Shown here one piece after another: positions 35,721-44,654 of a stretch of DNA of 64,000 nt. The stretch is from CAVPDG01 sp963702535 (lineage in GTDB: Bacteria > Chloroflexota > Anaerolineae > Anaerolineales > UBA4823). The notes under the pieces were generated by a model that worked only from the letters and a program-made list of their open reading frames with translations, did not search any database and was not told where the DNA came from. Location of the stretch: assembly GCA_963702535.1 (NCBI GenBank), contig CAVPDG010000010.1, positions 434,001-498,000 on the forward strand. Direction: 5' to 3'. The position numbers and the translations under genes were made by a program. Positions within the stretch are counted from its first letter, which is position 1. Every line of letters begins with the position of its first letter.

Positions 35721-36246
35721 TTAGGCGCCTTCCGCGAGCGCCGCTACCAGCTCGCGGCAGAAATCCGGGATATCTTCCACCACGCGCCCCCAGACCAGGT
35801 TACCGTCGCGCAGGGCGGGCTGGTCGACCCACTCGGCGCCGGCATTGACCAGGTCATCCTTGATACCCAGCGAGCCGGTGGCTTTGTGGCCGCGCACGAT
35901 GCCCGCCGAGGCAAGCACCCACCCGGCGTGACAGATAGCAGCCACAATCTTACCCTGCCGGTAGACGCCGCGCACCAGCTCGAGGATCTCCGGATAGCGG
36001 CGCAGCTTATCAGGCGCCCAACCGCCGGGCACAACCAGCGCGTCGAAGTCGTCCGGGGTCACTTGCCCTGCCAGCACGTCTGGACGCGCCTCCAGGCAAT
36101 GCTTGCCGCGGTAAGCTTGCATCTTCATGCCCACGATGCTCACCTGCGCGCCTTCTTCGCGCAGGCGCATGACCGGCACCCAAAATTCCAGGTCTTCAAA
36201 ACCCTCATCGACCAGATAAGCAATCCGTTTTGCCAGCCAGCTTCAT
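35721..36246 (-). CDS. DJ-1/PfpI-family protein (frameshift at 36228-36231)
   Basis: Cytoplasmic type 1 glutamine-amidotransferase-like fold used by deglycases, proteases and chaperones. The nucleophile elbow AAICHAGWVLASAG, the acidic KRIAYLVDEGFED and the GIKDDLVNAGAEWVD block are present. The open frame begins only at 36179. Removing one A from the AAAA run (TTTT at 36228-36231) adds MKLAGKRIAYLVDEGFEDLEF up to an ATG at 36246 with GGAGG in front. Full length is then about 174, normal for PfpI-like proteins. It abuts the protease gene. Confidence 0.85.
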
Positions 36247-36278
36247 TTTGCCTCCAAGATCGCAATGAACCGAAAGAT

Positions 36279-37827
36279 TTATAATCGAACCAGCATGCGC
36301 ACTTCGCGCCAGACGAAGGGTAGAGCAACCAGAGCGCCCAATCCCATGGCAATCCCCGCCGCGCCTACCTGCAAGATCAAACCGGAGGATGCCAGGTACT
36401 CAGCCGATAGGCGCATGACCAGGAAGACCACCGCGCCGCCGCAGGCTGCCGCCAGCAAGGCGCGCGCCAGCGTTCCTCCGGCTTGCAGGATGCCACTGTA
36501 ACGCCGGTTCAGCAAAATCCAAAGCAAGATCGCCTCGCCGGTGAAAGCCAGGGCATTCGCCAGACCGATACCCGGAGCACCCAACCGCTGACCTAACACG
36601 ACCGCCAGGATAATAAATGTAAGCGTCGTCAGGGCAGCAACGATCAGGGGAGTGCGCGCGTTTTGTTGAGCGTAGAATGCGCGTGCCGAGATCTCCAACA
36701 GCGAATGCCCCATCAAGCCCAGCAGATAAGCCCGCGCCGTCCAGACGACCATGGCAGTGCCCGCGGCGTCGAAGCCCAGGATGCGCACCACAGGTGTGAT
36801 GCCTACCGCGATGATCGCGGCGACCGGAATGGTGAGGGCGAGGATCACGCGCAAAACGCGATTGAGCGAGCTGCGAAACGCATCCACCTCTCCACGCACA
36901 ATCTGCTCCGAGAGCGTGGGCAGGAACACCGTGCCCAGGGCTGTGCCGATGATCGTCTCGGGCACCTGCATGAACAACCAACCATAGACGAGGGCTGACA
37001 CCGAACCGGTCAGCAAGCGGGAGGCGATGTTATCCTGGGCGATGAAGGTCAACTGGATGAAAAATACCGTCACGAGGCGCGGACCGAGCAGAGACAGGAC
37101 TTGCCGCACCCCCGGGTGGCGCAGGTTGATGCGCGGCGACCAATGGAACTGGTAGCGGAATAACCCCGGCACCTGCACCAGCAGGAACAACGCCGCCCCC
37201 AGGATGACGCCATACACCAGCCCGTAAACGCCCAATCCGAAGGCAGGCAGCGTGACCGGACCGATCTGGTAACCTTGCTCTGGCGCCAGGATGAGCACGC
37301 CAAACAACGTGCCAATATCATACATGCTGGGCGCGATCGCCGGCAGCAGAAAATGCTGGTTAGCCTGCAATCCGGCGATGACCAGCCCGCCCAGGGAGAA
37401 GAGCAGAGTTGCGACCAGGTTCAGCCGCATCAGGCTGGCAACCAGCTCCTGCTGCCCCGTGGAAAAGCCGGGGGCAATCCCCAGGCGCCAACCCACCAGC
37501 TGGTTTGCAAAGAGCGCTACCAGGATAGAAAGCCCGGCAGTCACCAAAAACACCAGGTTGGCGATGCGCGAGAAAAGATCCCAGGCAGCCGGACGACCAC
37601 GCTCTTCCAGATATTCGCGAGAGGACAGGGATGAAAGCCACCGCCAGGGCGCCGCCGGAGATCAGGGCGAAGATCAGATCAGGGAGATTATTGGCGGCGT
37701 TGAAGGCATCCAGCTCAGGCGATAGCCCGAAAGTGCGGGCTACCAGCGCCTGGCGGGCAAAGCCAAGCAGCTTCTCCAAGCCAAAGAAGACAGCGACGAT
37801 CAGCGTGGAGCGGGCAAGACGGCTCAT
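36279..37827 (-). CDS. murJ: Lipid II flippase MurJ/MviN (frameshift near 37617)
   Basis: Multidrug/oligosaccharidyl-lipid flippase fold, moving lipid II across the membrane. N terminus LIVAVFFGLEKLLGFARQALVARTFGLSPELDAFNAA with NNLPDLIFALISGGAL is diagnostic. The remaining 425 residues are almost all membrane segments (for example ARAFYAQQNARTP). The two parts are in different frames. Adding one base in TCGCGAATATC near 37617 gives PVLSREYLEERGRPAAWDL. Joined length about 516. Encoded divergently from the tRNA-Ser pair. Confidence 0.9.
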
Positions 37828-37920
37828 AGATAGGGCAAGTATAGCACGAGATGAAGACCTGATTCGCCTCTGGAGGGAATCATGGGATGAGTGTGCGACG
37901 CGTTTTTTTATCAGCGAGTG

Positions 37921-37949
37921 TTGCAGCCCATCCTCAGATATGGTAGAAT
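37921..37949 (+). promoter_or_regulatory. Promoter of the tRNA-Ser pair
   Basis: -35 TTGCAG (37921-37926), 17-nt spacer ending in the TGG extension, -10 TAGAAT (37944-37949), 46 nt upstream of the first tRNA. Confidence 0.55.
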
Positions 37950-37995
37950 ACCCGCGCCTATCCAGGCGAATGCAGGTTTTAACAAATCAGGGAAT

Positions 37996-38081
37996 GGAGG
38001 GATGGCCGAGTGGCTTAAGGCGCCTGTCTTGAAAACAGGTATGGTGAAAGCCATCGTGGGTTCGAATCCCTACTCCCTCCG
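37996..38081 (+). tRNA. tRNA-Ser (anticodon TGA)
   Basis: The acceptor GGAGGGA (37996-38002) pairs with TCCCTCC (38074-38080). The anticodon loop CTTGAAA gives UGA. Long variable arm as in class II tRNAs, T-arm GGGTTCGAATCCC. 86 nt, no encoded CCA. Confidence 0.95.
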
Positions 38082-38103
38082 CTCAGATTAATAATCGTAT
38101 ACT

Positions 38104-38193
38104 GGGGAGGTGCCAGAGAGGCCGATTGGGCTCGCCTGCTAAGTGAGTGCTGGGCTTTAAACTCAGCCGCGGGTTCGAATCCCGCCCTCCCCG
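38104..38193 (+). tRNA. tRNA-Ser (anticodon GCT)
   Basis: The acceptor GGGGAGG (38104-38110) pairs with CCTCCCC (38186-38192). The anticodon loop CTGCTAA gives GCU. Long variable arm, T-arm GGGTTCGAATCCC. 90 nt. Twenty-two nt after the first tRNA-Ser, probably on the same transcript. Confidence 0.94.
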
Positions 38194-38291
38194 CCTCAAC
38201 AGAACGCATGGAACAACCATGCGTTTTGTGTTTAACCGGCCTCTACGCGCCAGTTCAGGCAGGCGTTCCAGATCTGATATTCTCATCCGGA

Positions 38292-38331
38292 TTGTGGTAT
38301 CATCACACCATCGATATTCATATTATGAATA
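38292..38331 (+). promoter_or_regulatory. Promoter with palindromic operator of padR
   Basis: -35 TTGTGG (38292-38297), 17-nt spacer, -10 TATTCA (38315-38320). The -10 lies inside the palindrome TATTCAT-ATT-ATGAATA (38315-38331), 14 nt before the start. The position fits autorepression by the PadR protein. Confidence 0.5.
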
Positions 38332-38345
38332 TACGAGAAACGATC

Positions 38346-38908
38346 ATGTCGCCGCGTCCATCCATCCCCCTCACCCACGAATACATCCTGCTTGGATTGC
38401 TGCATAAGCAGCCGATGCACGGCTACGACCTGCATAAAGAGATCATTTCCCGCGCAGGGTATCGCCGTCATCTGGTCTGTCAAACAGAGCCAGCTCTACG
38501 CCCTGCTGGACAAGCTTGAGACTCAAGGCTTACTCACCTCCACCCTCGTCCGCGGCGAGGCGCACCCTTCCCGCAAGGAGTTCCAGTTGACCGAGGCAGG
38601 GCAGCAGGCGTTCAAGGCGTGGATACAAAATCCGGTGCATCACCCGCGCCAGATGCGCCAGGATTTCCTGGCGCGCCTGTACTTCGCCACCCAGACCAGC
38701 CCGGAAGCAGCCGCTCATCTGATCCACCAGCAACAGGCGACCTGCCGCGAGTGGCTGCAGGGCTTGCAGGAACGAGTGTCAGGGGATGCAGAAGACCAGT
38801 ACTTCGAGCGCAGCGTGTATGACTTTTCGCGCTACTCAGATCACAGGAATGCTGGCATGGCTGTCATCCCTAGAGAAAAAGCTTACCCAGAAACAACCAG
38901 CTCCATGA
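38346..38908 (+). CDS. PadR-family transcriptional regulator (two indels)
   Basis: Winged-helix repressor: HEYILLGLLHKQPMHGYDL, then IWSVKQSQLYALLDKLETQG and the wing GEAHPSRKEFQLTEAGQQAF. A C-terminal helical dimerisation region ends MLAWLSSLEKKLTQKQPAP. Reading it needs one frame change near 38450 (EIIS to AQGIAVIW) and one near 38835 (extra T in TACTCAG), after which it stops at 38908. Length about 187. The start codon of the permease overlaps the stop (ATGA). Confidence 0.82.
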
Positions 38909-39735
38909 GCCCGGCGCTAAAACGCCCTCGCTCGCGCTGGACAAAAGATGCCTGGCAGCTTCTCTCTTTGCCTTTCGTTTTATTTATCGCTATCCCCATC
39001 ATTGCCCTCTTTGCACGCATTACGCCGGCTGATTTACTGGCTACACTGCAACAAGAACAGGCGCAGCAAGCCATCCGCGTCAGCCTGACCACCTCACTGA
39101 CAACCGTGCTTGTCACTTTGCTGCTGGGCACGCCGGTTGCCTACCACCTGAGCCAACCCCAGGCGCGCTTTCACCGCCTGCTGGACACGCTCATCGACCT
39201 GCCCACCGTCCTGCCCCCAGCAGTGGCTGGTTTAGCGCTGCTGATGGCTTTCGGGCGGCGAGGATTGCTGGGGGAGTGGTTCACCATCTTCGGCGTTACC
39301 ATCCCCTTCACACCGCTGGCGGTCATCATGGCGCAAACCTTTATCGCCGCCCCACTCTATGTCAAATCCGCCGCCCTGGGCTTTTCGAGCGTAGATGCAG
39401 AGCTGCGCCGGGCGGCTGCGATGGACGGCGCCAACCGCTGGCAGGTCTTTCGTTACGTGATCGCGCCGATGTCCTGGATGGCGCTGCTGGGCGGCTGCGT
39501 GCTGACCTGGGCGCGCGCCTTGGGCGAATTTGGCGCTACAATCATCTTTGCCGGCAACTTCCCGGGGCGCACGCAGACCATGCCGCTGGCAATCTACCTG
39601 GGCTTCGAGATCGACCTCAACGTGGCGCTGACCCTTTCGGTGATCCTGATCGGCTTATCCTTCGCCATCTTGATCCTGGTCAAGCGCATCCTGCACAATC
39701 ACATCGAAGCCAGCCCGTCGAGCGAAGAATACTAA
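38905..39735 (+). CDS. ModB-type ABC permease (molybdate/tungstate/sulfate family)
   Basis: About 276 residues, MSPALKRPRSRW onward, with five to six membrane segments. The family core is DLPTVLPPAVAGLALLMAFG, then the EAA-like loop DAELRRAAAMDGANRWQVFRYVI and the WARALGEFGATIIFAGN block. The last is typical of ModB/WtpB/CysT-like permeases. Neither a ModA-like binding protein nor a ModC ATPase gene is adjacent, so it is an orphan subunit or borrows partners. Translationally coupled to padR. In the raw sequence the two appear as one open frame because of an indel. Confidence 0.8.
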   Translation: MSPALKRPRSRWTKDAWQLLSLPFVLFIAIPIIALFARITPADLLATLQQEQAQQAIRVSLTTSLTTVLVTLLLGTPVAYHLSQPQARFHRLLDTLIDLPTVLPPAVAGLALLMAFGRRGLLGEWFTIFGVTIPFTPLAVIMAQTFIAAPLYVKSAALGFSSVDAELRRAAAMDGANRWQVFRYVIAPMSWMALLGGCVLTWARALGEFGATIIFAGNFPGRTQTMPLAIYLGFEIDLNVALTLSVILIGLSFAILILVKRILHNHIEASPSSEEY

Positions 39736-39766
39736 AGTACACATCCCACCATTAAGAGTAAAGACC

Positions 39767-41299
39767 ATGACTGAAGAGATCTTGATTATCGGCGCGGGGG
39801 TAGCCGGCTTGGCAGCGGGCTGCTATGCCCAAATGAACGGCTATCGCTCAAAGATCTTCGAGCTGCACGACATCCCCGGCGGTCTGTGCACCGCCTGGGA
39901 GCGCGAAGACTACATCTTCGATGGCTGTATCCATTACCTGTTTGGCTCCGCCGAGGGACAGCCGTTCTCCAATATCTGGCAGGAGCTGGGCGCCATCCAC
40001 AAGCGGCAAATGATCCACCACGAGGAGTTCATGCGCGTCACCGCCCCGGACGGGCGCACGCTGATCGGCTATTGCGACCCCGACCGCCTGGAGAGCCACT
40101 TGAAGGAGCTGTCTCCACAAGATCATAAAGCGATCGAGGAGTTTGCGCAGGGGATCAGGGTTTTCAAGAACTTTGATCTGTCTGCACTTTCAGCCAAGCC
40201 CCGCTCATTGATGACGCCCGAGGACGGGAGGAAGATGGGCAAGAAAATGCTGCCCTTCGTGATCCCCCTGGCGCGCTGGGGGCTGCTTTCAGCGCAGGAT
40301 TTCGCCAAGCGTTTCAAAGATCCCTTCTTGCGCCGCGGCATCGCCCTGATGTTCGCCTGGGAGCAAATCCCGCTTATGGCGGGTCTCTCTCTGCTGGCGT
40401 ACATGGGGCAGCATAATGCTGGCTTCCCGGCAGGCGGCTCGCTCGAGTTTGCCAGGGCTATCGAGCGCCGCTACCTTGAGTTGGGAGGCGAGATCCACTA
40501 CAAATCACAAGTAGAGAGGATCCTGGTGGATACAACCGGCAAGCGCGGCGAGCATCGCGCTGCCGGGGTGCGCCTGTACAACGATAGCGAGTACCGCGGG
40601 GATTACGTCATCTCGGCAGCAGATGGGCGCGCCACGATCTACGAGATGCTAGGCGGGAAATATACCAATCCCAAGATCGACAACACCTACGAAGAGGGGC
40701 GTCTCCCAATCCACTCCATCGTCCAGGTTTCGCTGGGGGTCAACCGTGACCTATCCCAGGAGCCGCACTGGGTGACTTACCTGCTGGAAAAGCCGGTCAC
40801 CATCGCCGGCAAGGAGCAGCGGGAGATCGGCGTGAAGCACTACTGTTTCGACCCCAGCCTGGCGCCTGCCGGGAAATCGGCCATCGAAGTGATGCTGCCC
40901 AGCGATTACGGCTACTGGCAGCGCATCTACGGGCATAAGCTGTATGACACAGAACAGCTCCAGGTGGCAAACCTGGTGATCGAACAACTGGAGAGGATCT
41001 ACCCCGGTATCCGGGAGCAGATCGAGGTCACCGACGTTGCCACGCCGCTCAGCTACGAGCGTTACACCGGCAACTGGAAGGGCTCAACCTGCGGCTGGCT
41101 GCTCACCAAGAGCACAATGAAGCTGATGCTGCTGGGGATGAGCAAGACCCTACCCGGGCTGAAGAACTTCTACATGGCTGGTCAGTGGGTTGAGCCGGGC
41201 GGCAGCGTGCCGCTCGCCGCATTGTCGGCGCGCAACGTGCTGCAATTGATCTGTCACGAAGATGGGCGGAAGTTTACCACCAGCATCGCGCCTACATAA
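39767..41299 (+). CDS. FAD-dependent oxidoreductase, phytoene-desaturase (CrtI)-like
   Basis: 510 residues. The N-terminal Rossmann motif GAGVAGLAAGCYAQMNGY, substrate-loop FDGCIHYLFG and the C-terminal FAD block MAGQWVEPGGSVPLAALSARN are typical of CrtI/CrtO/CrtN-like desaturases and isomerases and of uncharacterised relatives. No other carotenoid gene is in the window, so the substrate is open. Follows modB by 31 nt on the same strand. Confidence 0.85.
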   Translation: MTEEILIIGAGVAGLAAGCYAQMNGYRSKIFELHDIPGGLCTAWEREDYIFDGCIHYLFGSAEGQPFSNIWQELGAIHKRQMIHHEEFMRVTAPDGRTLIGYCDPDRLESHLKELSPQDHKAIEEFAQGIRVFKNFDLSALSAKPRSLMTPEDGRKMGKKMLPFVIPLARWGLLSAQDFAKRFKDPFLRRGIALMFAWEQIPLMAGLSLLAYMGQHNAGFPAGGSLEFARAIERRYLELGGEIHYKSQVERILVDTTGKRGEHRAAGVRLYNDSEYRGDYVISAADGRATIYEMLGGKYTNPKIDNTYEEGRLPIHSIVQVSLGVNRDLSQEPHWVTYLLEKPVTIAGKEQREIGVKHYCFDPSLAPAGKSAIEVMLPSDYGYWQRIYGHKLYDTEQLQVANLVIEQLERIYPGIREQIEVTDVATPLSYERYTGNWKGSTCGWLLTKSTMKLMLLGMSKTLPGLKNFYMAGQWVEPGGSVPLAALSARNVLQLICHEDGRKFTTSIAPT

Positions 41300-41307
41300 C
41301 TCGTGAT

Positions 41308-41659
41308 CTAAATCGAGATTACTTTGCTTGCCCGGAGCTGGGCTTCCAGGATATCGGTCATGCCGCCGACGATACCCACACGCACCTGGTCCGTCAGATT
41401 GAAATAATTCAGGCAGGTGCTGCACAGCACCAGGCGCACGCCCCTGGCTTCCAGCGCTTTGAGCGTTTCCAGCACCGGAGAGCCCTCGACGACCAGGCGC
41501 ACCCCTTCGGTATAGAAACAGATCGCCGCAGGGTGTATGTTGTTTTCATCCAACAATTTCAAATATGTATGCGATCAATTTTTGCTGGAGCGCAGGCTCG
41601 CCTTCCCCCATGCCATTGCGCGTGATGAGGATTACGGTATCGGAAACGGGTACAGACAT
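41308..41659 (-). CDS. YedF C-terminal/DsrE-like small protein (frameshift at 41561-41563)
   Basis: Small cytoplasmic protein of about 116 residues with ILITRNGMGEGEPALQQKLI at the start, then AICFYTEGVRLVVEGSPVLE, VRLVLCSTCLNYFNL and VGIVGGMTDI. This is the DsrE-like domain seen at the C terminus of the selenium-metabolism protein YedF; the N-terminal TusA-like domain is absent. The open frame runs only from a TTG at 41562. One extra T in the TTT run joins it to MSVPVSDTVIL with an ATG at 41659 and AGGAGG 7 nt upstream. A structured leader with a terminator precedes it. Confidence 0.8.
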
Positions 41660-41684
41660 AACAACCTCCTGATCAAGATATCCA

Positions 41685-41925
41685 CGCTCCTGAACTGGAG
41701 CGCCATTGCGGAATCAAAACCGCCGCTGCGTACGCCAGCGGCGGTTCAGGAGGCATCAAACCAATTTAATCAAGCGATACAACTCCTGCCACACGCTGCC
41801 GTGCGCAAACCCAGCATCGGGCGCAGCCCTGCGCCCGAGCGCAGCATTCAGGTGTGGCGGTGGTACTGCATCATCAAAGCATCCCTTAACAGATTCTTAA
41901 TCAGGAAGAAATCATTTTACCACAA
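41685..41925 (-). ncRNA. Structured leader RNA (riboswitch-like) upstream of the yedF-like gene
   Basis: Reading the minus strand from about 41920: GCCACAC and GCTGC on the 5' side pair with GCAGC and GTGTGGC (outer ends near 41859 and 41789). They enclose the hairpin CGGGCGCAG-GG-CTGCGCCCG. A further stem follows, CAGGAG with CTCCTG. Then comes an intrinsic terminator (41744-41716), then CGCTCC/GGAGCG (41702-41685), then the ribosome site. A TAAAAT -10-like box lies just upstream near 41918. The class is not one I recognise. This 470-base gap to mscL holds no convincing protein gene. Confidence 0.5.
41716..41744 (-). terminator. Intrinsic terminator in the leader of the yedF-like gene
   Basis: CCGCCGCTG and CAGCGGCGG form a 9-bp GC stem around a 7-nt loop, followed on the minus strand by TTTTG. 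It sits 57 nt upstream of the start codon, where an attenuator would be expected. Confidence 0.6.
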
Positions 41926-42046
41926 GCCGGTCTCCACGTCCTCTCGTCTACAAGTTCCAAAGTCTCTCCAGCCTATTTTCTACAGTAGCCAAGCCAGGTT
42001 TGCGAGCTGCTGCTATATCCGGCTCATCAGATGGCGACAATCGATT

Positions 42047-42075
42047 TTGACAATGATCTAAAATCATGGTATAAA
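42047..42075 (+). promoter_or_regulatory. Consensus promoter of mscL
   Basis: -35 TTGACA (42047-42052), 17-nt spacer, -10 TATAAA (42070-42075), about 50 nt upstream of mscL. The spacer contains the palindrome ATGAT-5-ATCAT. Confidence 0.7.
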
Positions 42076-42130
42076 CCTTAAAGCATCTAATCTAAACCCA
42101 ATTCCACATCCACCTCAGGAGGCCATGACG

Positions 42131-42508
42131 ATGCTAAAAGAATTCCGGGATTTCATCTTTCGTGGCAATGTGATCGACCTGGCTGTTGCCGTGATCATGG
42201 CAGGCGCATTCGGGGCGATCATCAACTCAATCGTGAACGACATCATCATGCCCATCATCGGTGTGATCCTCGGCGGGCTCGACTTCTCGAGTCTTGCTGT
42301 CCAGGTCGGCAGCGCCACGATTGCCTATGGCAAGTTCCTTCAAGCCATACTCACATTCGTGATCATTGCCTTCGTGCTGTTCCTGATCGTGCGCTCCTAT
42401 AACCGCTTCCTCAAGAAAAAAGAGGAGGCTCCCGCTGCGCCGCCCGAGCCATCCGTTGAAGAGAAGCTGCTGACGGAGATCCGCGACCTGCTCAAAGAGC
42501 GCAAGTAG
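42131..42508 (+). CDS. mscL: Large-conductance mechanosensitive channel
   Basis: Releases solutes on hypo-osmotic shock. FRDFIFRGNVIDLAVAVIMAGAFGAIINSIVNDIIMP is the pore helix region, followed by the second membrane helix and the charged C-terminal bundle (VEEKLLTEIRDLLKERK). The ATG at 42131 is 8 nt from AGGAGG; the ATG at 42125, two codons earlier, is too close to it. 125 residues, normal length. Confidence 0.95.
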   Translation: MLKEFRDFIFRGNVIDLAVAVIMAGAFGAIINSIVNDIIMPIIGVILGGLDFSSLAVQVGSATIAYGKFLQAILTFVIIAFVLFLIVRSYNRFLKKKEEAPAAPPEPSVEEKLLTEIRDLLKERK

Positions 42509-42670
42509 CCTGGCTTTCAATCAAACCATTCATGCCTGAGCATCGACGACAATCTTGGGGGAGACACCACCTCAGCTGTTGATTTTGACGCGCCGCGCAG
42601 CCCGGCGCAGTCTACTTACTTAGACGCTGCTCGCCTGGGCAAAGCCTCATTCTGGCGCTACCTGGCGGGT

Positions 42671-43513
42671 ATGGTTTGTATTCTCTTCTTCTGGCTTGGC
42701 TTGGGCTCCCTGGCAACGGGCGTGATGCTCGTCTTCTTCTCCTTACTCGAGCAGCTCGACACGACTCAGATAGCTGAAGCGCTCCTAGACCCTGCCATCC
42801 TTGGACCGATCCCTTATTACGTCATTCTAAATGTGAGCTTTATTCTGTTTTTCGCGGGCATCTGGCTGGCAGCGGTTGCCATCCACCGCCGCCCCCTGCG
42901 CAGCGTGGTCACCGCCAGACCCAACATCCATTGGCAACGCATGGGTCTCGGGTTTGTAGTCTGGTTCTTGCTGGGCATCCTGGGCAGCGCCGTCGAGTAC
43001 CTGATCTGGCCCGAGACATTTTCCTACCACCTCGAACCGGCCACCTTCTTGTTATTCGCCTTCATCGCCTTGATCCTGACGCCGATCCAAACCACCAGCG
43101 AGGAGCTGTTCTTCCGCGGCTATCTGGTGCAAGCGGGCAGCCTGATCAGCCGCAACGCCATCTTCCTATCGCTGCTTTCGGGCGTGCTTTTTGCCCTGCC
43201 GCATATCGGCAATCCCGAGCTGGCAGCCAATTTCTATGTAGTTTTACTCGCTTACTTCGTGCTGGGCGCCTTCCTGGCGGCGATATCGATCCTGGATGGC
43301 ACGATCGAGCTGGCGATCGGGGTGCACGCCGCCAATAACCTGTTTGCCGGGCTGGTGGTCACGTTTCCACAATCTGCCTTGCCGACGCCGGCGATCTTCT
43401 ACACCACTCACTTCGACCCGGTCTTCAACCTGATCGTCACCGTCCTGCTTTGCGCCTTGTTTTACCTGATCGTCTTTGTCTGGCGCAAGAAGCGCACTGA
43501 AAACGCTGCTTAA
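42671..43513 (+). CDS. CPBP-family intramembrane metalloprotease (5' end uncertain)
   Basis: An eight-helix membrane protein with the glutamate motif EELFFRGYL, the His motif FALPHIGNPE and GVHAANN of the CAAX-protease/bacteriocin-processing (CPBP) family. The ATG at 42671 lies inside the first membrane helix. Upstream, in frame, a cytoplasmic segment TSAVDFDAPRSPAQS then YLDAARLG continues the gene without a start codon. The likely start is the ATG at 42532 (MPEHRR) with one indel near 42550. Function unknown beyond the family. Confidence 0.82.
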   Translation: MVCILFFWLGLGSLATGVMLVFFSLLEQLDTTQIAEALLDPAILGPIPYYVILNVSFILFFAGIWLAAVAIHRRPLRSVVTARPNIHWQRMGLGFVVWFLLGILGSAVEYLIWPETFSYHLEPATFLLFAFIALILTPIQTTSEELFFRGYLVQAGSLISRNAIFLSLLSGVLFALPHIGNPELAANFYVVLLAYFVLGAFLAAISILDGTIELAIGVHAANNLFAGLVVTFPQSALPTPAIFYTTHFDPVFNLIVTVLLCALFYLIVFVWRKKRTENAA

Positions 43514-44637
43514 GCTTCCCCAACGCAGAGCGTCTCCAGGCGGTGCAGCGGCTGCATCCCTTTTCGCGCCTGCTCGGACGACGGGAAGCTTGCCTCATCC
43601 GGTTTATCCGATAGCCCAAACACCAGGACACCGCGCCGGCGCATATCGCCCGCAATCTGCCGGACCTCCTCCGTGATCATAATCCGCTGGAAGAGCGCCG
43701 TTTCGAGCGCCTCACCTGGCGGCACCCCGAATCGAGCGGCTGTCGCCAGGTATTCGTTGTAGCGGAATGCTTTGAAGGGGGTGGGGTCGCCCTGCTGAAC
43801 CAGGCGCCAGACCTGGTCATGAATTTCGATCAACCCAGCGGAGGGCAGCTCCGCCCGCCGCCTCTGCACCTGCTGGATGAATTCAAAGAAATCATGCATC
43901 TTGCCATCCTGGATGTCCTGCACGAGTACCGGGAACTGGAACAGGCTGGTGCCCAGCATCAGGCAGATATACGCCAGGTAGTCCTGGTTATCGGCAGTGA
44001 AAGCATGGTAGACCGGGCGGTTAAGCTCGTGATAAACGGCTCGGAAGGCATCCTCATTGAAGTCTTTTCCAAGCAGCTCCGCTACGGTTAGCCGTACCCC
44101 CTCCAGGCGCGCCTCGTCTACCACCTTATCGTTCCGCCCGCGCGCCCCCACGCTGGTCTTATCCATATCGATTACCAGCACGGTCTGCTCATCCAGCCCA
44201 AAGCCCTGCTTCCCAAGGAAAGCGAAAAAATCCGGCAGGGCTGACCAGCGGTTGGAGGCATACACGCCATTCTCCACCACATCGGAGCGTTGCACGCCCA
44301 TCTCATCCCGCCCGATAAAAGCCCATCCCTGCCAGCCGCCTGCCGCACATAGGTTCTGGAAAGCGGTGGCGTCCAGCAGGCGCGTATCTCCGATGAAGAC
44401 CAGGCGCTGGAGCTGTGCTCCAGGCAGCTCAAGCCGGCGCGCCTGGCGCAATTGCTCGGCGACCACCTGGGCATAATCCGAGTCGGTTTTGCGCGGCAGG
44501 TTCGGACTTTGCAGGCTCAAATGCTGGCGCAGTGCGCCGATCGCCGGCAGGCGCTGGTCTGCGGGTACAAGGTTACGATAGACAATGAAATCTCCCCAGA
44601 TATCGAATAGCGAGCTTTTGCCAAAGAATGTAACCAT
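43510..44637 (-). CDS. Unknown protein with a HAD-like DxDKT motif
   Basis: About 375 residues, MVTFFGKSSLFDIWGDFIVY onward, no signal or membrane segment. A central VLVIDMDKTSVGARGRND resembles HAD motif I, and VLVFGLSDKPDE near the C terminus could be a later HAD motif. The N-terminal third has a Rossmann-like LVFIGDTRLLDATAF. I recognise no specific family. The ATG at 44637 has GAGG upstream; an in-frame start at 44649 is possible. Tail-to-tail with the CPBP gene (4-nt overlap), in front of aspartate kinase on the same strand with an 18-nt gap. Confidence 0.65.
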   Translation of the reverse strand: MVTFFGKSSLFDIWGDFIVYRNLVPADQRLPAIGALRQHLSLQSPNLPRKTDSDYAQVVAEQLRQARRLELPGAQLQRLVFIGDTRLLDATAFQNLCAAGGWQGWAFIGRDEMGVQRSDVVENGVYASNRWSALPDFFAFLGKQGFGLDEQTVLVIDMDKTSVGARGRNDKVVDEARLEGVRLTVAELLGKDFNEDAFRAVYHELNRPVYHAFTADNQDYLAYICLMLGTSLFQFPVLVQDIQDGKMHDFFEFIQQVQRRRAELPSAGLIEIHDQVWRLVQQGDPTPFKAFRYNEYLATAARFGVPPGEALETALFQRIMITEEVRQIAGDMRRRGVLVFGLSDKPDEASFPSSEQARKGMQPLHRLETLCVGEA

Positions 44638-44654
44638 CGGAGTCCTCAACTTTA

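Noticed and set aside
38392..39735. A PadR-ModB fusion protein
   Set aside because: Another frame gives a normal PadR C terminus and stop overlapping the permease ATG; one extra T near 38835 explains the read-through.
41537..42061. A 174-codon plus-strand protein in the gap before mscL
   Set aside because: It overlaps the yedF-like gene start and the structured leader, has no ribosome site and an unlikely composition.
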